A stretch of 40,506 nt of DNA from Candidatus Cloacimonadota bacterium (lineage in GTDB: Bacteria; Cloacimonadota; Cloacimonadia; Cloacimonadales; Cloacimonadaceae): the NCBI GenBank assembly GCA_028695495.1, contig JAQVIX010000013.1:1-40506 (forward strand). Reading direction: 5' to 3'. Position 1 is the stretch's first letter; each line of letters opens with the position of its first letter. The position numbers and the translations under genes were made by a program. Below the pieces are notes generated by a model. It saw nothing but the letters and a program-made list of their open reading frames with translations, was not told where the DNA came from and searched no databases. This document shows, in pieces, positions 8,403 to 17,589 of the stretch.

Positions 8403-9644
8403 TTATCCTTTGTAACGGGTAATTACAATAGCGCTATTGTGTCCGCCAAAGCCCAGAGAATTGGAAATGGCGGCATTTACTTCCTGTTTGATCGCAGTGC
8501 CCACGGTGTAATCCAAATCGCAATCCGGATCCGGATTTACCAGGTTGATAGTAGGGTGGATGATTCCGGTTTCGATGCTCTTGGCGCAGGCGATGGCTTC
8601 GATAGCCGCAGCCGCACCCAGCATGTGCCCCACCATGGATTTGGTGGAATTGATCTTGATCTGATAAGCACGTTCGCCAAAACACGTTTTCAGCGACCTG
8701 GTTTCACCCTTGTCATTTAGCGGCGTGGAAGTGCCGTGTGCATTGATATAATCAATATCTTCCGGCTTCAGCCCGGCATCTTGAATAGCCATCGAGAGTG
8801 CGCGGGCGCTGCCTTCACCATCTTCTACAGGAGCGGTAATATGGAAGGCATCTCCGGAGGCGCCATAGCCCTTGAGCTCGGCATAGATCTTTGCCCCGCG
8901 GGCAAGTGCATGATTTAGCTCTTCCAATACCAAAAAGGCTGCCCCTTCGCTCATTACAAAGCCATCCCGCTCTTTATCAAAGGGACGCGAGGCGGTCTGT
9001 GGATCGTCATTGCGGGTAGAAAGCGCGCGCATGGAAGTAAATCCACCCACGGCGAGAGGGGTAACCGCCGCTTCGGTGCCACCGCTGACGATGATATCCG
9101 CATCACCATATTGGATAGACCTCAGCGCCGTGCCCAAAGCGTGGTTTGCACTGGCGCAAGCGCTCATTACATTGAAATTGATCCCTTTCAAATTGTGTTC
9201 GATACTGATGTGTGCCGCCGCGATATTGCCGATCATTTTGGGAATGAAAAAGGGGCTAATGCGACGTGGCCCAGCAGTATGGCATTTGACGCACTCTTCT
9301 TCGAAGGTAAGAATGCCGCCGATACCGGCTCCGGTAATTACGCCTGTGCGGTTGGGATCAAAGTTCCCCGCTTCCAGCCCGGCATCTTTTACCGCTTCGC
9401 GCGCGGCGATCATGGCATATTGGGTATAAATATCCAGCTTACGGGCTTCCTTGGCATCAAAATAGTCCTCTGCTTTATAATTCTTTATTTCAGCAGCTAT
9501 TTGTACTGGCAGATTGCTGCTATCGAAGTGCGTAATCTTATCAATTCCGCTCACCCCGTTTATCAGGCTTTGCCAGGTTTGCTTCAGGTCGTGCCCCACC
9601 GGTGTAATAGCGCCCATTCCTGTTATTACTACGCGTCTTTTCAT
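8403..9644 (-). CDS. fabF: 3-oxoacyl-ACP synthase II (FabF)
   Basis: Elongating condensing enzyme of type II fatty-acid synthesis: joins malonyl-ACP to acyl-ACP in the cytosol. The 413-residue length is typical. The Cys-His-His triad is visible: C163 in SACASANHALG, H303 in NAHGTSTPLND and H340 in KSMVGHMLGAAAA. The ATG has AGAGG 7 nt upstream. It is separated from acpP by a 128-nt gap holding a strong terminator-like hairpin, so its expression relative to acpP is probably set by partial read-through. Confidence 0.96.
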   Translation of the reverse strand: MKRRVVITGMGAITPVGHDLKQTWQSLINGVSGIDKITHFDSSNLPVQIAAEIKNYKAEDYFDAKEARKLDIYTQYAMIAAREAVKDAGLEAGNFDPNRTGVITGAGIGGILTFEEECVKCHTAGPRRISPFFIPKMIGNIAAAHISIEHNLKGINFNVMSACASANHALGTALRSIQYGDADIIVSGGTEAAVTPLAVGGFTSMRALSTRNDDPQTASRPFDKERDGFVMSEGAAFLVLEELNHALARGAKIYAELKGYGASGDAFHITAPVEDGEGSARALSMAIQDAGLKPEDIDYINAHGTSTPLNDKGETRSLKTCFGERAYQIKINSTKSMVGHMLGAAAAIEAIACAKSIETGIIHPTINLVNPDPDCDLDYTVGTAIKQEVNAAISNSLGFGGHNSAIVITRYKG

Positions 9645-9710
9645 ACATTTACCTCTAATCTATTGGCTGCCGGAAGTTGCTCCAGCCGCCCATACTCTTG
9701 ATTTTGCTGC

Positions 9711-9758
9711 AAAAATTGGAACCAATCCTGATACCACAAGGCTATCAGGATTAGTTCC
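9711..9758 (-). terminator. Terminator/attenuator between acpP and fabF
   Basis: A 16-bp stem with a single wobble (9718-9733 with 9743-9758) and a 9-nt loop is followed on the minus strand by AATTTTT. This is the best intrinsic-terminator structure in the lipid operon. It lies after acpP and before fabF, suggesting an acpP-rich message with limited read-through into fabF-rnc. Confidence 0.8.
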
Positions 9759-9772
9759 TTGGGGGGTGTCGA

Positions 9773-10006
9773 TTAGCCGAGTTTTTCCTTCAGGTAATCG
9801 ATGGCTTGACCAACGGTACGAAGTCTATCCTGATCTTCATCAGGAATAGTAATGCCAAATTCATCTTCAAATGCCATTACCATCTCCACTGTATCCAGGG
9901 AATCGGCACGCAAGTCTTCGATGAAGTTTGCTTCCGGTACAATCTGAGCTTCTTCTACGTTCAGTTTGTCCATTACGATCTGTTTTACTTTAGCTTCAAT
10001 ATCCAT
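9773..10006 (-). CDS. acpP: Acyl carrier protein
   Basis: A 77-residue acidic helical carrier of growing acyl chains. The phosphopantetheine attachment site is S36 in the [11 protein letters not shown] motif. The usual acidic helix II and the C-terminal TVGQAIDYL are present. An excellent ribosome site (AGGAGG, 5 nt before ATG) fits its known high abundance. It lies between fabG and the terminator-like hairpin that precedes fabF. Confidence 0.97.
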   Translation of the reverse strand: MDIEAKVKQIVMDKLNVEEAQIVPEANFIEDLRADSLDTVEMVMAFEDEFGITIPDEDQDRLRTVGQAIDYLKEKLG

Positions 10007-10070
10007 TGTTCCTCCTATGGTATTGATCGGGTATTATTTTTGTATTTGCAGGGCAGATAAGCCCCATAGT

Positions 10071-10817
10071 TTATTGCATGGTAAGCCCGCCATCCACGGC
10101 AATGGTTTGCCCCGTAATGTATTGGCTTTCACTGGATGCCAAAAAGAGGCAGAGCTTTGCCACATCCAGGGGGCTGCCCATCTTTGCCAGAGGGATTACT
10201 TTGGCATATTCGGCGCGCACCTGGTCGCTTAGCACCGCCGTCATTTCAGTTTCGATAAAGCCAGGCGCCACCGCATTTACGCGGATATTGCGGCTGGCAA
10301 ATTCCTTGGCACAACTTTTGGTAAAAGCGATCATCCCGCCTTTGGAAGCGGCATAATTTGCCTGACCGGCATTGCCCATTAGCCCGATTACGCTGGCGAT
10401 ATTGATGATGCTGCCTGTGCGCGCCTTCATCATGTGTTTAAACGCCTTTTGGGTGCAGATAAAGGCACCTTTCAGATTGATGGATAGTACCAAATCCCAA
10501 TCCTCTTCCTTCATCCTTAGCATCAGGTTGTCGCGGGTGACTCCGGCGTTATTGATAAGGCTATCCAGCTTGCCATGTTCGCTAATAATCTGGCACATAA
10601 GCGCTTCCATCGCAGCGCCATCTGTTACACTACCAATATAGCCAAAGGCTTTGCCGCCCTTATCATTTATTTCCTTTACCGTAGCTTCCACCGCTTCGGC
10701 ATTCAAATCCAGTATCAGCACCGTGGCGTTTGCCTGGGCAAAGTATTCGGCAATGGTTTTGCCAATGCCTCGCGCCGAACCGGTAATAAGCACCGTTTTA
10801 TCTTGCATATCGTACAT
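10071..10817 (-). CDS. fabG: 3-oxoacyl-ACP reductase (FabG)
   Basis: NADPH-dependent short-chain dehydrogenase performing the first reduction of the elongation cycle. The 248-residue protein has the Rossmann motif TGSARGIGK (12-20), NNAG at 89-92, and the catalytic residues S142, Y155 and K159 (YAASK). The ATG at 10817 follows AAGGA at about 10 nt; an in-frame ATG at 10808 is a less likely alternative. It is placed between fabD and acpP, which makes a role in core fatty-acid synthesis much likelier than another SDR function. Confidence 0.95.
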   Translation of the reverse strand: MYDMQDKTVLITGSARGIGKTIAEYFAQANATVLILDLNAEAVEATVKEINDKGGKAFGYIGSVTDGAAMEALMCQIISEHGKLDSLINNAGVTRDNLMLRMKEEDWDLVLSINLKGAFICTQKAFKHMMKARTGSIINIASVIGLMGNAGQANYAASKGGMIAFTKSCAKEFASRNIRVNAVAPGFIETEMTAVLSDQVRAEYAKVIPLAKMGSPLDVAKLCLFLASSESQYITGQTIAVDGGLTMQ

Positions 10818-10872
10818 TATCTTTTTTCCTTAAAATCTTTTTACTCGCTTAGCAGCTTATTTTGAATCTCAT

Positions 10873-11805
10873 TCAGCTTAGAACTTCTTTCATTTCAAGC
10901 AGATCCTGTATTTGATCCAGATTAATACACTGCGCTTCTTTGTCAATGTTCTTTATCATACCGCTTAAGACTTTCTGCGGGCCAAACTCGATAAAGCGCT
11001 CTACCCCATGCTCTTTCATGTATAGAACGCTCTCTACCCAGCGCACCGGCGAGATAATCTGCTTTGCCAGCTTTTCCTTGATTTCGGCGCCATCGATACT
11101 GGGCTTTACATCCAGATTCGAGATTACGGGGATACTGCCCTCCTTAAACTCCATCTTTGCCATCTCAAAAGCAAGCCAAGTACTGGCTTTGTCGATCAAG
11201 GGAGTATGGAAAGGACCGCCCACCACCAGGGGGAGGGCACGTTTGGCTCCCGCAGCTTTGGCGAGTTCACGCGCTTTTGCCACGCCGCTCGCAGTTCCGG
11301 AAATCACGGTTTGTATAGGGGTATTGAAATTAACCGCTTGCACCAGTCCGGCAGCGCTGGCTTCCTCACATATTTCCTTCACCCGTTCGGCATCCAGTCC
11401 AATCACCGCCGCCATGGCAAAGGGGGTATCGCCCACCGCTTTGATCATGAATTCCCCGCGCTTGTGCACCAAATGCAGCGCATCTTTCAGGCTTAACACG
11501 CCAGATGCCACCAAAGCGCTAAACTCTCCCAAAGAGTGCCCTGCCATATATGCGGGCCTTATATCATATTCTTTTTGAAATGCCCAATATGCGGCAATAC
11601 TATGCAGCAGGATTGCCGGCTGGGTTAAATGCGTTTGCTTCAGTAGCTCTTCCGGTCCCTCGCTCATGGCTTGGGCGAGAGTGGTATTATGCTCGGCATC
11701 AAAAATCTCAAGCACTTCTGCCAGTCTGGGTTCCGCCGTCAGAAAGTCTTGCGCCATGCCGATATATTGGGCGCCTTGCCCAGGAAATACAAAAGCTGTT
11801 TTCAT
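10873..11805 (-). CDS. fabD: Malonyl-CoA:ACP transacylase (FabD)
   Basis: Transfers malonyl groups from CoA to acyl carrier protein. 310 residues, with PGQGAQ near the N-terminus, the nucleophile S91 in GHSLGEFSAL, the substrate-binding arginine R116 and catalytic H200 in GGPFHTPL. AGGAG lies 7 nt before the ATG. It begins 9 nt after fabH ends and is followed by fabG after a 55-nt gap, the common fabH-fabD-fabG order. Confidence 0.96.
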   Translation of the reverse strand: MKTAFVFPGQGAQYIGMAQDFLTAEPRLAEVLEIFDAEHNTTLAQAMSEGPEELLKQTHLTQPAILLHSIAAYWAFQKEYDIRPAYMAGHSLGEFSALVASGVLSLKDALHLVHKRGEFMIKAVGDTPFAMAAVIGLDAERVKEICEEASAAGLVQAVNFNTPIQTVISGTASGVAKARELAKAAGAKRALPLVVGGPFHTPLIDKASTWLAFEMAKMEFKEGSIPVISNLDVKPSIDGAEIKEKLAKQIISPVRWVESVLYMKEHGVERFIEFGPQKVLSGMIKNIDKEAQCINLDQIQDLLEMKEVLS

Positions 11806-11814
11806 CTAAAGCTC

Positions 11815-12807
11815 CTAATACCGCGCCAAAATGCTGCCCCAGGTAAGGCCGGCGCCAAAAGAAGTAAGCAGGATTATATCCCCCCGGCGAATCTTTTTGC
11901 TGCGGATACTTTCATCCAGTGCCAGAGGGATGGTGGCAGAAGAGGTATTACCATATTTATGGATATTTACGATTACCTTGCTCATGGGAACGCGCATCTT
12001 TTCTGCCAAGGCTTCGATAATGCGCATGTTTGCCTGATGTGGTATTATCCAATCGATATCCACGCCAGAGAGGTTGTTCCGCCTTAGTAGCTCGTCTGAT
12101 GAGGCATACATGCTTTTCACGGCGTTTTTGAAGATGCGGTTGCCTTCCATATAAACGGTATGTTGATTTGCTGCAACGGTTTCCGCACTGGCAGGCAGAC
12201 GTGAGCCCCCTGCTGCTTGGATCAGGAATTCACCCTGACTGCCATCGGCATCGATCTTGCTATCGATAATGCGGGAAATATCGCTGGGTTCGGCGCGAGA
12301 CATTACGCAGGCGCCGGAAGCATCGCCAAAAAGCACGCAGGTATTGCGGTCGTTCCAGTTTGTAATCTTGGTAAGCACTTCCACGCCAATGATTAGGATG
12401 TTATTCACCGTGCCATTTTCGATGTATTGCCTGCCGATATCGCAGGCGTAGATAAAGCCTGTGCAGCCGGCAGAAATATCAAAGGCGGGGATGTTTTTCA
12501 GCCCCAGCTTTTTCTGCACGATGCAGGAGGTGGAGGGAAAGGGGTGGTCTGGCGAGATGGTGGCTACGATGATCATCTCAATCTCTTTGTAGCGCACCTT
12601 GGAAGCTTCGATGGCATTGATGGCGGCTTGATATGCCAGATCACTGGCAGCCTCTTCGGGAGAGGCGATATGACGCTCCACCATGCCGGTGCGGGTGCGG
12701 ATCCACTCATCCGTGGTATCCACAATCTTTTCCAAATCCTGATTTGTAAGGATCTTTTTCGGAGCGAAACTCCCAAAAGACTCAAATTTGGCAAAATAGT
12801 ATCCCAT
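11815..12807 (-). CDS. fabH: 3-oxoacyl-ACP synthase III (FabH)
   Basis: Starts fatty-acid synthesis by condensing acyl-CoA with malonyl-ACP. 330 residues with the Cys-His-Asn triad at C115 (SAGCTGFIYA), H257 (PHQANMRI) and N287 (GNTSSATIPLAL). The start codon shares one base with the plsX stop (TAATG), and GGGAG lies just upstream, so translation is probably coupled to plsX. Confidence 0.96.
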   Translation of the reverse strand: MGYYFAKFESFGSFAPKKILTNQDLEKIVDTTDEWIRTRTGMVERHIASPEEAASDLAYQAAINAIEASKVRYKEIEMIIVATISPDHPFPSTSCIVQKKLGLKNIPAFDISAGCTGFIYACDIGRQYIENGTVNNILIIGVEVLTKITNWNDRNTCVLFGDASGACVMSRAEPSDISRIIDSKIDADGSQGEFLIQAAGGSRLPASAETVAANQHTVYMEGNRIFKNAVKSMYASSDELLRRNNLSGVDIDWIIPHQANMRIIEALAEKMRVPMSKVIVNIHKYGNTSSATIPLALDESIRSKKIRRGDIILLTSFGAGLTWGSILARY

Positions 12808-13802
12808 TATTTACTCCCAAAATAGTCTTGAGTGTGTTTTACATAGCCAGATTCGGCAATGCGGGCGGCAAAACGGATGGCATTTTTGATTGCCTTGCCG
12901 TTGCTACGCCCGTGTGAAACTACGGAATAGCCATTCAAACCCACCAAAAGAGCGCCACCATATTCAGTGTGATCCAGCTTTTTCTTGATATAACTGTATG
13001 CCGGATACGATAATAGAGCGCCAATCTTTGCCACCCAATCTTTATTGATCTGCTCTTTCAGAATGGCAAAGATGCTAAAGCCTACACCTTCAATGGTTTT
13101 AAGCATTACATTGCCCACAAAGCCATCGCATACTATTACGTCTGTAATCCCGCTCAGCACGTCTTTACCTTCGATATTGCCGATGAAATTGATGTCCGGG
13201 TTGGCAGCGATCAATTGATAAGCGCCTTTGGACATACTATTGCCCTTGGCGCTTTCTTCGCCGATATTTAAGAGGCTTACGCGCGGCTGCGGTTCCTTAA
13301 AGAAATATTCAAAGTATTTGGAGCCAATGATGGCAAATTGCATGAGATGCTCGGCATCGCAATCCACATTTGCGCCAATATCCAAGATGATCTGAGGGCC
13401 CTGTTGCGTAGGAAATACACCGGCAATGGCAGGACGCGATACGTTTTTGATGCGTCCCAAAGTGATTAGCGAAGCACTCATCATGGCGCCGGTATTTCCA
13501 GCGGATACCACCGCATCTACACGCCCCTCTTTGTGCAAGCCTATCGCCCGCACCATGGAGGAATCCTTTTTGCTGCGTACCGATGCCGCCGCACTATCGT
13601 CCATACCGATGCGCTCGGTGGCATGCTCTACCTTGATATGAACGGGGTCGTAATAGTATTTAGCAAGCTCGCGGGATATGATACTCTCATCTCCCACCAA
13701 GATTACTTCGCTCGCCAAGCCTTCTTTTACAGCCAATACGGCGCCTTCAATCTCAGGGAAGGGTGCCGAATCGCTGCCAAAAGCGTCCAGCGCTACACGC
13801 AA
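12807..13802 (-). CDS. plsX: Phosphate acyltransferase PlsX
   Basis: Converts acyl-ACP to acyl-phosphate for phospholipid synthesis, acting peripherally at the membrane. The 331-residue protein opens with the family motif RVALDAFGSDSAP and has SAGNTGAMM, LDIGANVDC, GNIEGKDV and CDGFVGNVMLK. The start is TTG at 13802, two bases after the rpmF stop, with AAGGA inside the end of rpmF. The rpmF-plsX-fabH order is widely conserved and ties ribosome supply to membrane lipid synthesis. Confidence 0.95.
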   Translation of the reverse strand: MRVALDAFGSDSAPFPEIEGAVLAVKEGLASEVILVGDESIISRELAKYYYDPVHIKVEHATERIGMDDSAAASVRSKKDSSMVRAIGLHKEGRVDAVVSAGNTGAMMSASLITLGRIKNVSRPAIAGVFPTQQGPQIILDIGANVDCDAEHLMQFAIIGSKYFEYFFKEPQPRVSLLNIGEESAKGNSMSKGAYQLIAANPDINFIGNIEGKDVLSGITDVIVCDGFVGNVMLKTIEGVGFSIFAILKEQINKDWVAKIGALLSYPAYSYIKKKLDHTEYGGALLVGLNGYSVVSHGRSNGKAIKNAIRFAARIAESGYVKHTQDYFGSK

Positions 13803-13804
13803 GG

Positions 13805-13984
13805 CTATTCCTTTACGCTAATAAGCTGTCTGCCGCTATAGGTACCGCAATTTTCGCATACATGGTGCGCACGGGAAGTTTCGTTGCACTTCGGGCACAC
13901 GCTGTAGCCGGGAGCGCGTAGTGCATCGTGGCTTCTGCGCTTGTTCCTGCGGGTTTTGGAAGTCTTCCTTTTTGGTACTGCCAT
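13805..13984 (-). CDS. rpmF: 50S ribosomal protein bL32
   Basis: A 59-residue protein read on the minus strand from ATG at 13984 to TAG at 13805. It begins MAVPKRKTSKTRRNKRRSHD, the nearly invariant L32 N-terminus, and carries two CxxC pairs (CPKC and CENC), making it the zinc-binding form. An AAGGAGA ribosome site lies about 9 nt upstream. It is the first gene of the lipid operon, two bases ahead of plsX. The DUF177/YceD gene often found just upstream in other bacteria is absent. Longer reading frames on the same strand at this place are in another frame and not coding. Confidence 0.96.
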   Translation of the reverse strand: MAVPKRKTSKTRRNKRRSHDALRAPGYSVCPKCNETSRAHHVCENCGTYSGRQLISVKE

Positions 13985-14637
13985 TTTCTTTTATTCTCCT
14001 TAGTCTATTTTCAATAACTGAATAGGATTCACTTTTGATGGCTAATTGCCAATACAAGCTATTCCTAACTGCAATTTCAAATGCTGCATAGCATAAGTAA
14101 TACACGATTTATGAAGTGCCATTTTTGTCAATACCAATTTTGTAGCCCAGGTATCATGTAGCAGGCGCTGCGCTCGGTGTAGCTTATAGCTTGTAGGCTG
14201 GCGCTCGGAATGAAGCCGCTTTGTTATTTGCTTGCTTTTAGCTGAGAGCAAAGAGCGCAGCGCCAGCTTTTTGGACTTCGGCGCGCTTATCCGCCTTCAA
14301 GTGCTGCCAACGCCTTTGTTTAGCGCGCAGGAGTTCAAAAAGCTTTCCCAAATTATACGATAACGTGCCAGCTTGTAATAAACCGTTGCGAGCTTGCGAG
14401 CAATACCGCCAGCCCTATCACCTAAAACCTTCCCTGTCACCTGCTACCTGCAACCTTGAATACAGCTTCGCCCCGTGACTTAGGCACGCCACGCCTCACG
14501 CAGATACCTCCGCCAGATTTTTTATTAAGAAAATCCAAACCTGGGTATCCAATATTACTATAGTGGACAAGCAGTGGACAAAACCGGAATTATTTTTTGC
14601 GTTTGTTCATTCGATGTGGCTAAAGCCTTCATAATAT
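13985..14637. repeat. Intergenic repeat region with heptad arrays (locus 2)
   Basis: No gene is seen. The first 60 bases hold the rpmF leader. A left array at 14148-14168 has a 7-nt period (CAGGTAT, CATGTAG, CAGGCGC) and runs into TGCGCTCGG. An opposite-strand array at 14420-14456 shows ACCT at 14420, 14427, 14439, 14446 and 14453, spaced by 7, 12, 7 and 7. In between are GCGCTTATCCGCCTT (also in locus 1) and TTGCGAGCTTGCGAGCAAT near 14383-14403 (also in locus 3). Confidence 0.6.
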
Positions 14638-14847
14638 GAGGCTGTCCAGAAATGCCAAAATCAAGCACGATATCTGCCACATTGGGAGTGTAGGGGCGTA
14701 AAGCGCACACCGTAATGAATTGATATTGAGTCCGTAATGATTACCGGTTGCGTGCTAATTTCGGCGGGTTTGGGTGCCTTGAACCCCTACATTTCAGGGG
14801 TGGACATTTCTTGATGTTGTGTTGTTTGCGTATTTCTGTACAGCCTC
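14638..14847 (+). mobile_element. MITE-like element, copy B
   Basis: A 210-bp non-coding element whose ends are inverted repeats: GAGGCTGTCCAGAAAT at the left and ATTTCTGTACAGCCTC at the right (one mismatch in 16). The interior matches copy C (26190-26433) in the same orientation, with a block of nearly 50 bp next to the left end apparently identical. No transposase is encoded. It lies 59 bp beyond the hsdS stop, marking the left flank of the restriction island. No clear target-site duplication could be assigned by eye. Confidence 0.75.
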
Positions 14848-14906
14848 TAGCCTTATTCCCATCTTGAACCTACCTTCTGTCTCAATTATTATGATTTCAA
14901 TTATTA

Positions 14907-16181
14907 TTAACACCCCCTATAGAATATCTTGGCTAGCAAAGACTGCTCAATTTTATTAATATGGGCAATTGCGGTTTGGTATTTAGTATGGATTGTATCT
15001 GCAAGTTTAAGCAACTGCTGAACTTGTCTAACAATCTCTTTTTGCTCTTCAATTGGTGGTAAAGGGATTAAAAACGTTGATAACATAGTAGCGTTAATAT
15101 TTGACTGCCCGACTCCATCTATTCTTACTTCTTTGCACCATTGACGTCCATAGTTTGAGTTGAGACAGTAATTGAGGTATTCAGACAGAAGCAGCTCACG
15201 TCTGTTCTTGATTTTGATTATGTACCCCGCGAAAATGGCCTTTGTCTGACCTTGGAAAATGGAGGTTTTACCTACTAAATCTGGGCTATTGGTCCTGTTA
15301 AATAATACATCTCCATCTGATAAAGCATATTTTTCTATATCTGAATCATCACTTGAATATTTAAGATTTGACCAGTCTATTTCTCCATTTTGCAGGTTCC
15401 CCATTCTGATGACAGGCACCAAGCCTTCTAATTCTGATTTTTTAGAAGTGCCGTACTGGAATCCCTCAGATAATCTTTTTAAGTCTACCATTATCCAGTG
15501 GTCTGGGAAACCATCAATTGAATCATTAGCATCATTCTCAAGCATTCTTATAACTTCTACCCATTTGTCGTGATTATAAGTATCGTAGTTTTCTAATAGA
15601 ACTCCACTACATGCAGCACTGAGAACACTCTGGCGAAATCTTTTGAGAAGGATAGGTATTTTCTCAAGCCGTACCTTTAGCTGTCTGACTTTTGGTAGGA
15701 TGACATCCAGCTTTTCCACTATTTGTTCTTGTTCGCCTAATGGGGGAAGAGGAAACAATATACTAGAAAGATTGGCATCATTTATGGAAATTTGTGTGCA
15801 TCCTGTTGCCCCGTCATCTTTCAGTTGTAGAAAATGAGGAGACTGCAAATAGTAGTATACAAATCTTGGATTAACGGAATTATCTAATGGTCTAAAATGC
15901 ATAAAACCAGTTGAGAAAAGACAGGAATCTAAATCGTCATCTACAAAAACCGGTTTATTAGTATCTTTCATTCTGGCTTGCAAGATATCGCCCTTTTTTA
16001 CAATTCTATTAGCCCTTGATGGTCTGTCATTGTATGAGAATTCTCCCTCAGAAGTGAGTCCATTGATTTGAATACTGCCAGTCGAAAAGTACTTTTTCTT
16101 ACCTTCATAAGGGTGAACACCAGTTTTTATATATTTAATAGCCTTAAAAATAGGTTTGTGTTCCCAGTTTTCAGTTCTCAT
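14907..16181 (-). CDS. hsdS: Type I restriction-modification specificity subunit
   Basis: DNA-recognition subunit of a type I system. The 424-residue protein has two target-recognition domains (about 1-140 and 225-375). Each is followed by a conserved helical spacer: PLPPLGEQEQIVEKLDVILP (about 148-210) and PLPPIEEQKEIVRQVQQLLK (about 370-420). These determine the two halves of a bipartite target site. Both half-domains and spacers are intact, so the gene appears functional. The start overlaps the hsdM end by 11 nt. Being the last gene and next to a MITE, it is well placed for exchange of specificity domains. Confidence 0.93.
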   Translation of the reverse strand: MRTENWEHKPIFKAIKYIKTGVHPYEGKKKYFSTGSIQINGLTSEGEFSYNDRPSRANRIVKKGDILQARMKDTNKPVFVDDDLDSCLFSTGFMHFRPLDNSVNPRFVYYYLQSPHFLQLKDDGATGCTQISINDANLSSILFPLPPLGEQEQIVEKLDVILPKVRQLKVRLEKIPILLKRFRQSVLSAACSGVLLENYDTYNHDKWVEVIRMLENDANDSIDGFPDHWIMVDLKRLSEGFQYGTSKKSELEGLVPVIRMGNLQNGEIDWSNLKYSSDDSDIEKYALSDGDVLFNRTNSPDLVGKTSIFQGQTKAIFAGYIIKIKNRRELLLSEYLNYCLNSNYGRQWCKEVRIDGVGQSNINATMLSTFLIPLPPIEEQKEIVRQVQQLLKLADTIHTKYQTAIAHINKIEQSLLAKIFYRGC

Positions 16182-17574
16182 TGTTGCTTTCCACTAATTC
16201 TGAAAGTTCCTTGAGTTCATCCAAAACTGCTTCCAGTTCCGTTACAGCCTCATTAATCAGATCAATTGGTTCAGGCAGATTATCCGGATCATCCAAAGAC
16301 TCATCTTTCAGCCATTTAATATCCAGATTGTAATTGCGGGCTTTGATTTCCTCAATGGAGAATTTGCGGAATCTACCCGTTTCACCTTGATCGGTACGTT
16401 TGCTATTACCATTTGGATCACCGCCGTAGCATTGCTCAAAGTCGGTGAACATCTCAGCGGTTAAGGGTCTGTCTTTCTTAGTGCAGGTGGGGATATTGGT
16501 ACGGCAGTCATAAATCCAGGTTTCTTTGCTTGCTTTGCCTTTTTGGAAAAAGACCACATTGGCTTGGGCGTTTGCGTAAGGTATAAAAGTCCCTCTGGGT
16601 AAGCGCAAGATAGTATGCACGTTACAATCTGTCATTAGAATTTCAAACACGTCTCCGGCTTTGTCTTCAAAGAGACAATTATCCGGCAAAACCACAGCAG
16701 CCCTGCCACCCGGTTTGTGGATGGTGAGAATGTGTTGCAGGAAGTTCAATTGCTTATTGGCTGTGCGGATAGTAAAATCATCCCGCGCTGGTGCTTCGCC
16801 GGCTCCTTTGGTACCAAAAGGTGGATTAGTGAGAATTATGTCATAACGTTCTCCGCGACCTGCTTCGTAGATGGTGTCCCCCAGATAGATGGTGGGGTTC
16901 AAGCCATGCAGATAGAGATTCATCAAAGCCAATCGCCGGGGACGAGGTACCAGGTCTTGACCATAGTAGGTCTTTTCTTTGATGCGTTTGATCTCCTTTT
17001 GGGGCAATGCACCTTTGGTTTCTTGGATCAGCCATTCATAAGCAGCTATCAGAAAACCACCTGTCCCACAAGCAGGATCGCAGATTGTAATAGCTTGTTT
17101 GATTGGATCAGGCTTCATTACCCGGACAATGGACTGGATCAGCACCCGGGGTGTAAAATACTGTCCAGCTCCTTTCTTGCCTTCGCTTGCAGCTTTTTCC
17201 AGCAGACCTTCAAAAGCTTCGGCTTTCACGTCCACACCTAAGGCAGACCAATCTTCGCCATCAATCACATTCAGGATTTTCTTAAGAGCTACCGGATTGG
17301 CAAACTTGGGCATGGCCTGGGCAAAGATATCTCCCAGGAGTCCCGGAGCTTCCCTAAGGGTTTGCAGAACTATCAGATAGTGATCTGTAAGGGCAGTTCC
17401 ATTCTTTTCTTTTAGGGTAGTCCAGTCGCAGTCGGCAGGTAGTTGGATTTCCTTTTCTTCAGCCATTTTGATAAATAGCAGATAGGTAAGCTGTTCTATG
17501 TAATCGCCATAATCGATACCATCATGGCGCATGGTATGGCATAAACCCCACAGTTTGTTTACAACATCAGCCAT
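16171..17574 (-). CDS. hsdM: Type I restriction-modification methyltransferase subunit
   Basis: N6-adenine methyltransferase of the type I complex. 467 residues with an N-terminal helical domain (LWGLCHTMRHDGIDYGDYIEQL), the S-adenosylmethionine motif DPACGTGGF (166-174) and the catalytic NPPF (250-253). It begins 15 nt after hsdR and overlaps hsdS. All key residues are present, so active protection methylation is expected. Confidence 0.95.
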   Translation of the reverse strand: MADVVNKLWGLCHTMRHDGIDYGDYIEQLTYLLFIKMAEEKEIQLPADCDWTTLKEKNGTALTDHYLIVLQTLREAPGLLGDIFAQAMPKFANPVALKKILNVIDGEDWSALGVDVKAEAFEGLLEKAASEGKKGAGQYFTPRVLIQSIVRVMKPDPIKQAITICDPACGTGGFLIAAYEWLIQETKGALPQKEIKRIKEKTYYGQDLVPRPRRLALMNLYLHGLNPTIYLGDTIYEAGRGERYDIILTNPPFGTKGAGEAPARDDFTIRTANKQLNFLQHILTIHKPGGRAAVVLPDNCLFEDKAGDVFEILMTDCNVHTILRLPRGTFIPYANAQANVVFFQKGKASKETWIYDCRTNIPTCTKKDRPLTAEMFTDFEQCYGGDPNGNSKRTDQGETGRFRKFSIEEIKARNYNLDIKWLKDESLDDPDNLPEPIDLINEAVTELEAVLDELKELSELVESNNEN

Positions 17575-17589
17575 GTATGTTCAATCTCC

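Noticed and set aside
13836-14105. 89-codon minus-strand frame over the rpmF region
   Set aside because: It is out of frame with the unmistakable L32 gene at 13805-13984 and has no homology I recognise.
14148-14456. CRISPR array or tRNA in the repeat-rich gap
   Set aside because: Repeats are 7 nt with degenerate units and no spacers of constant length; no cloverleaf or CCA end could be formed.
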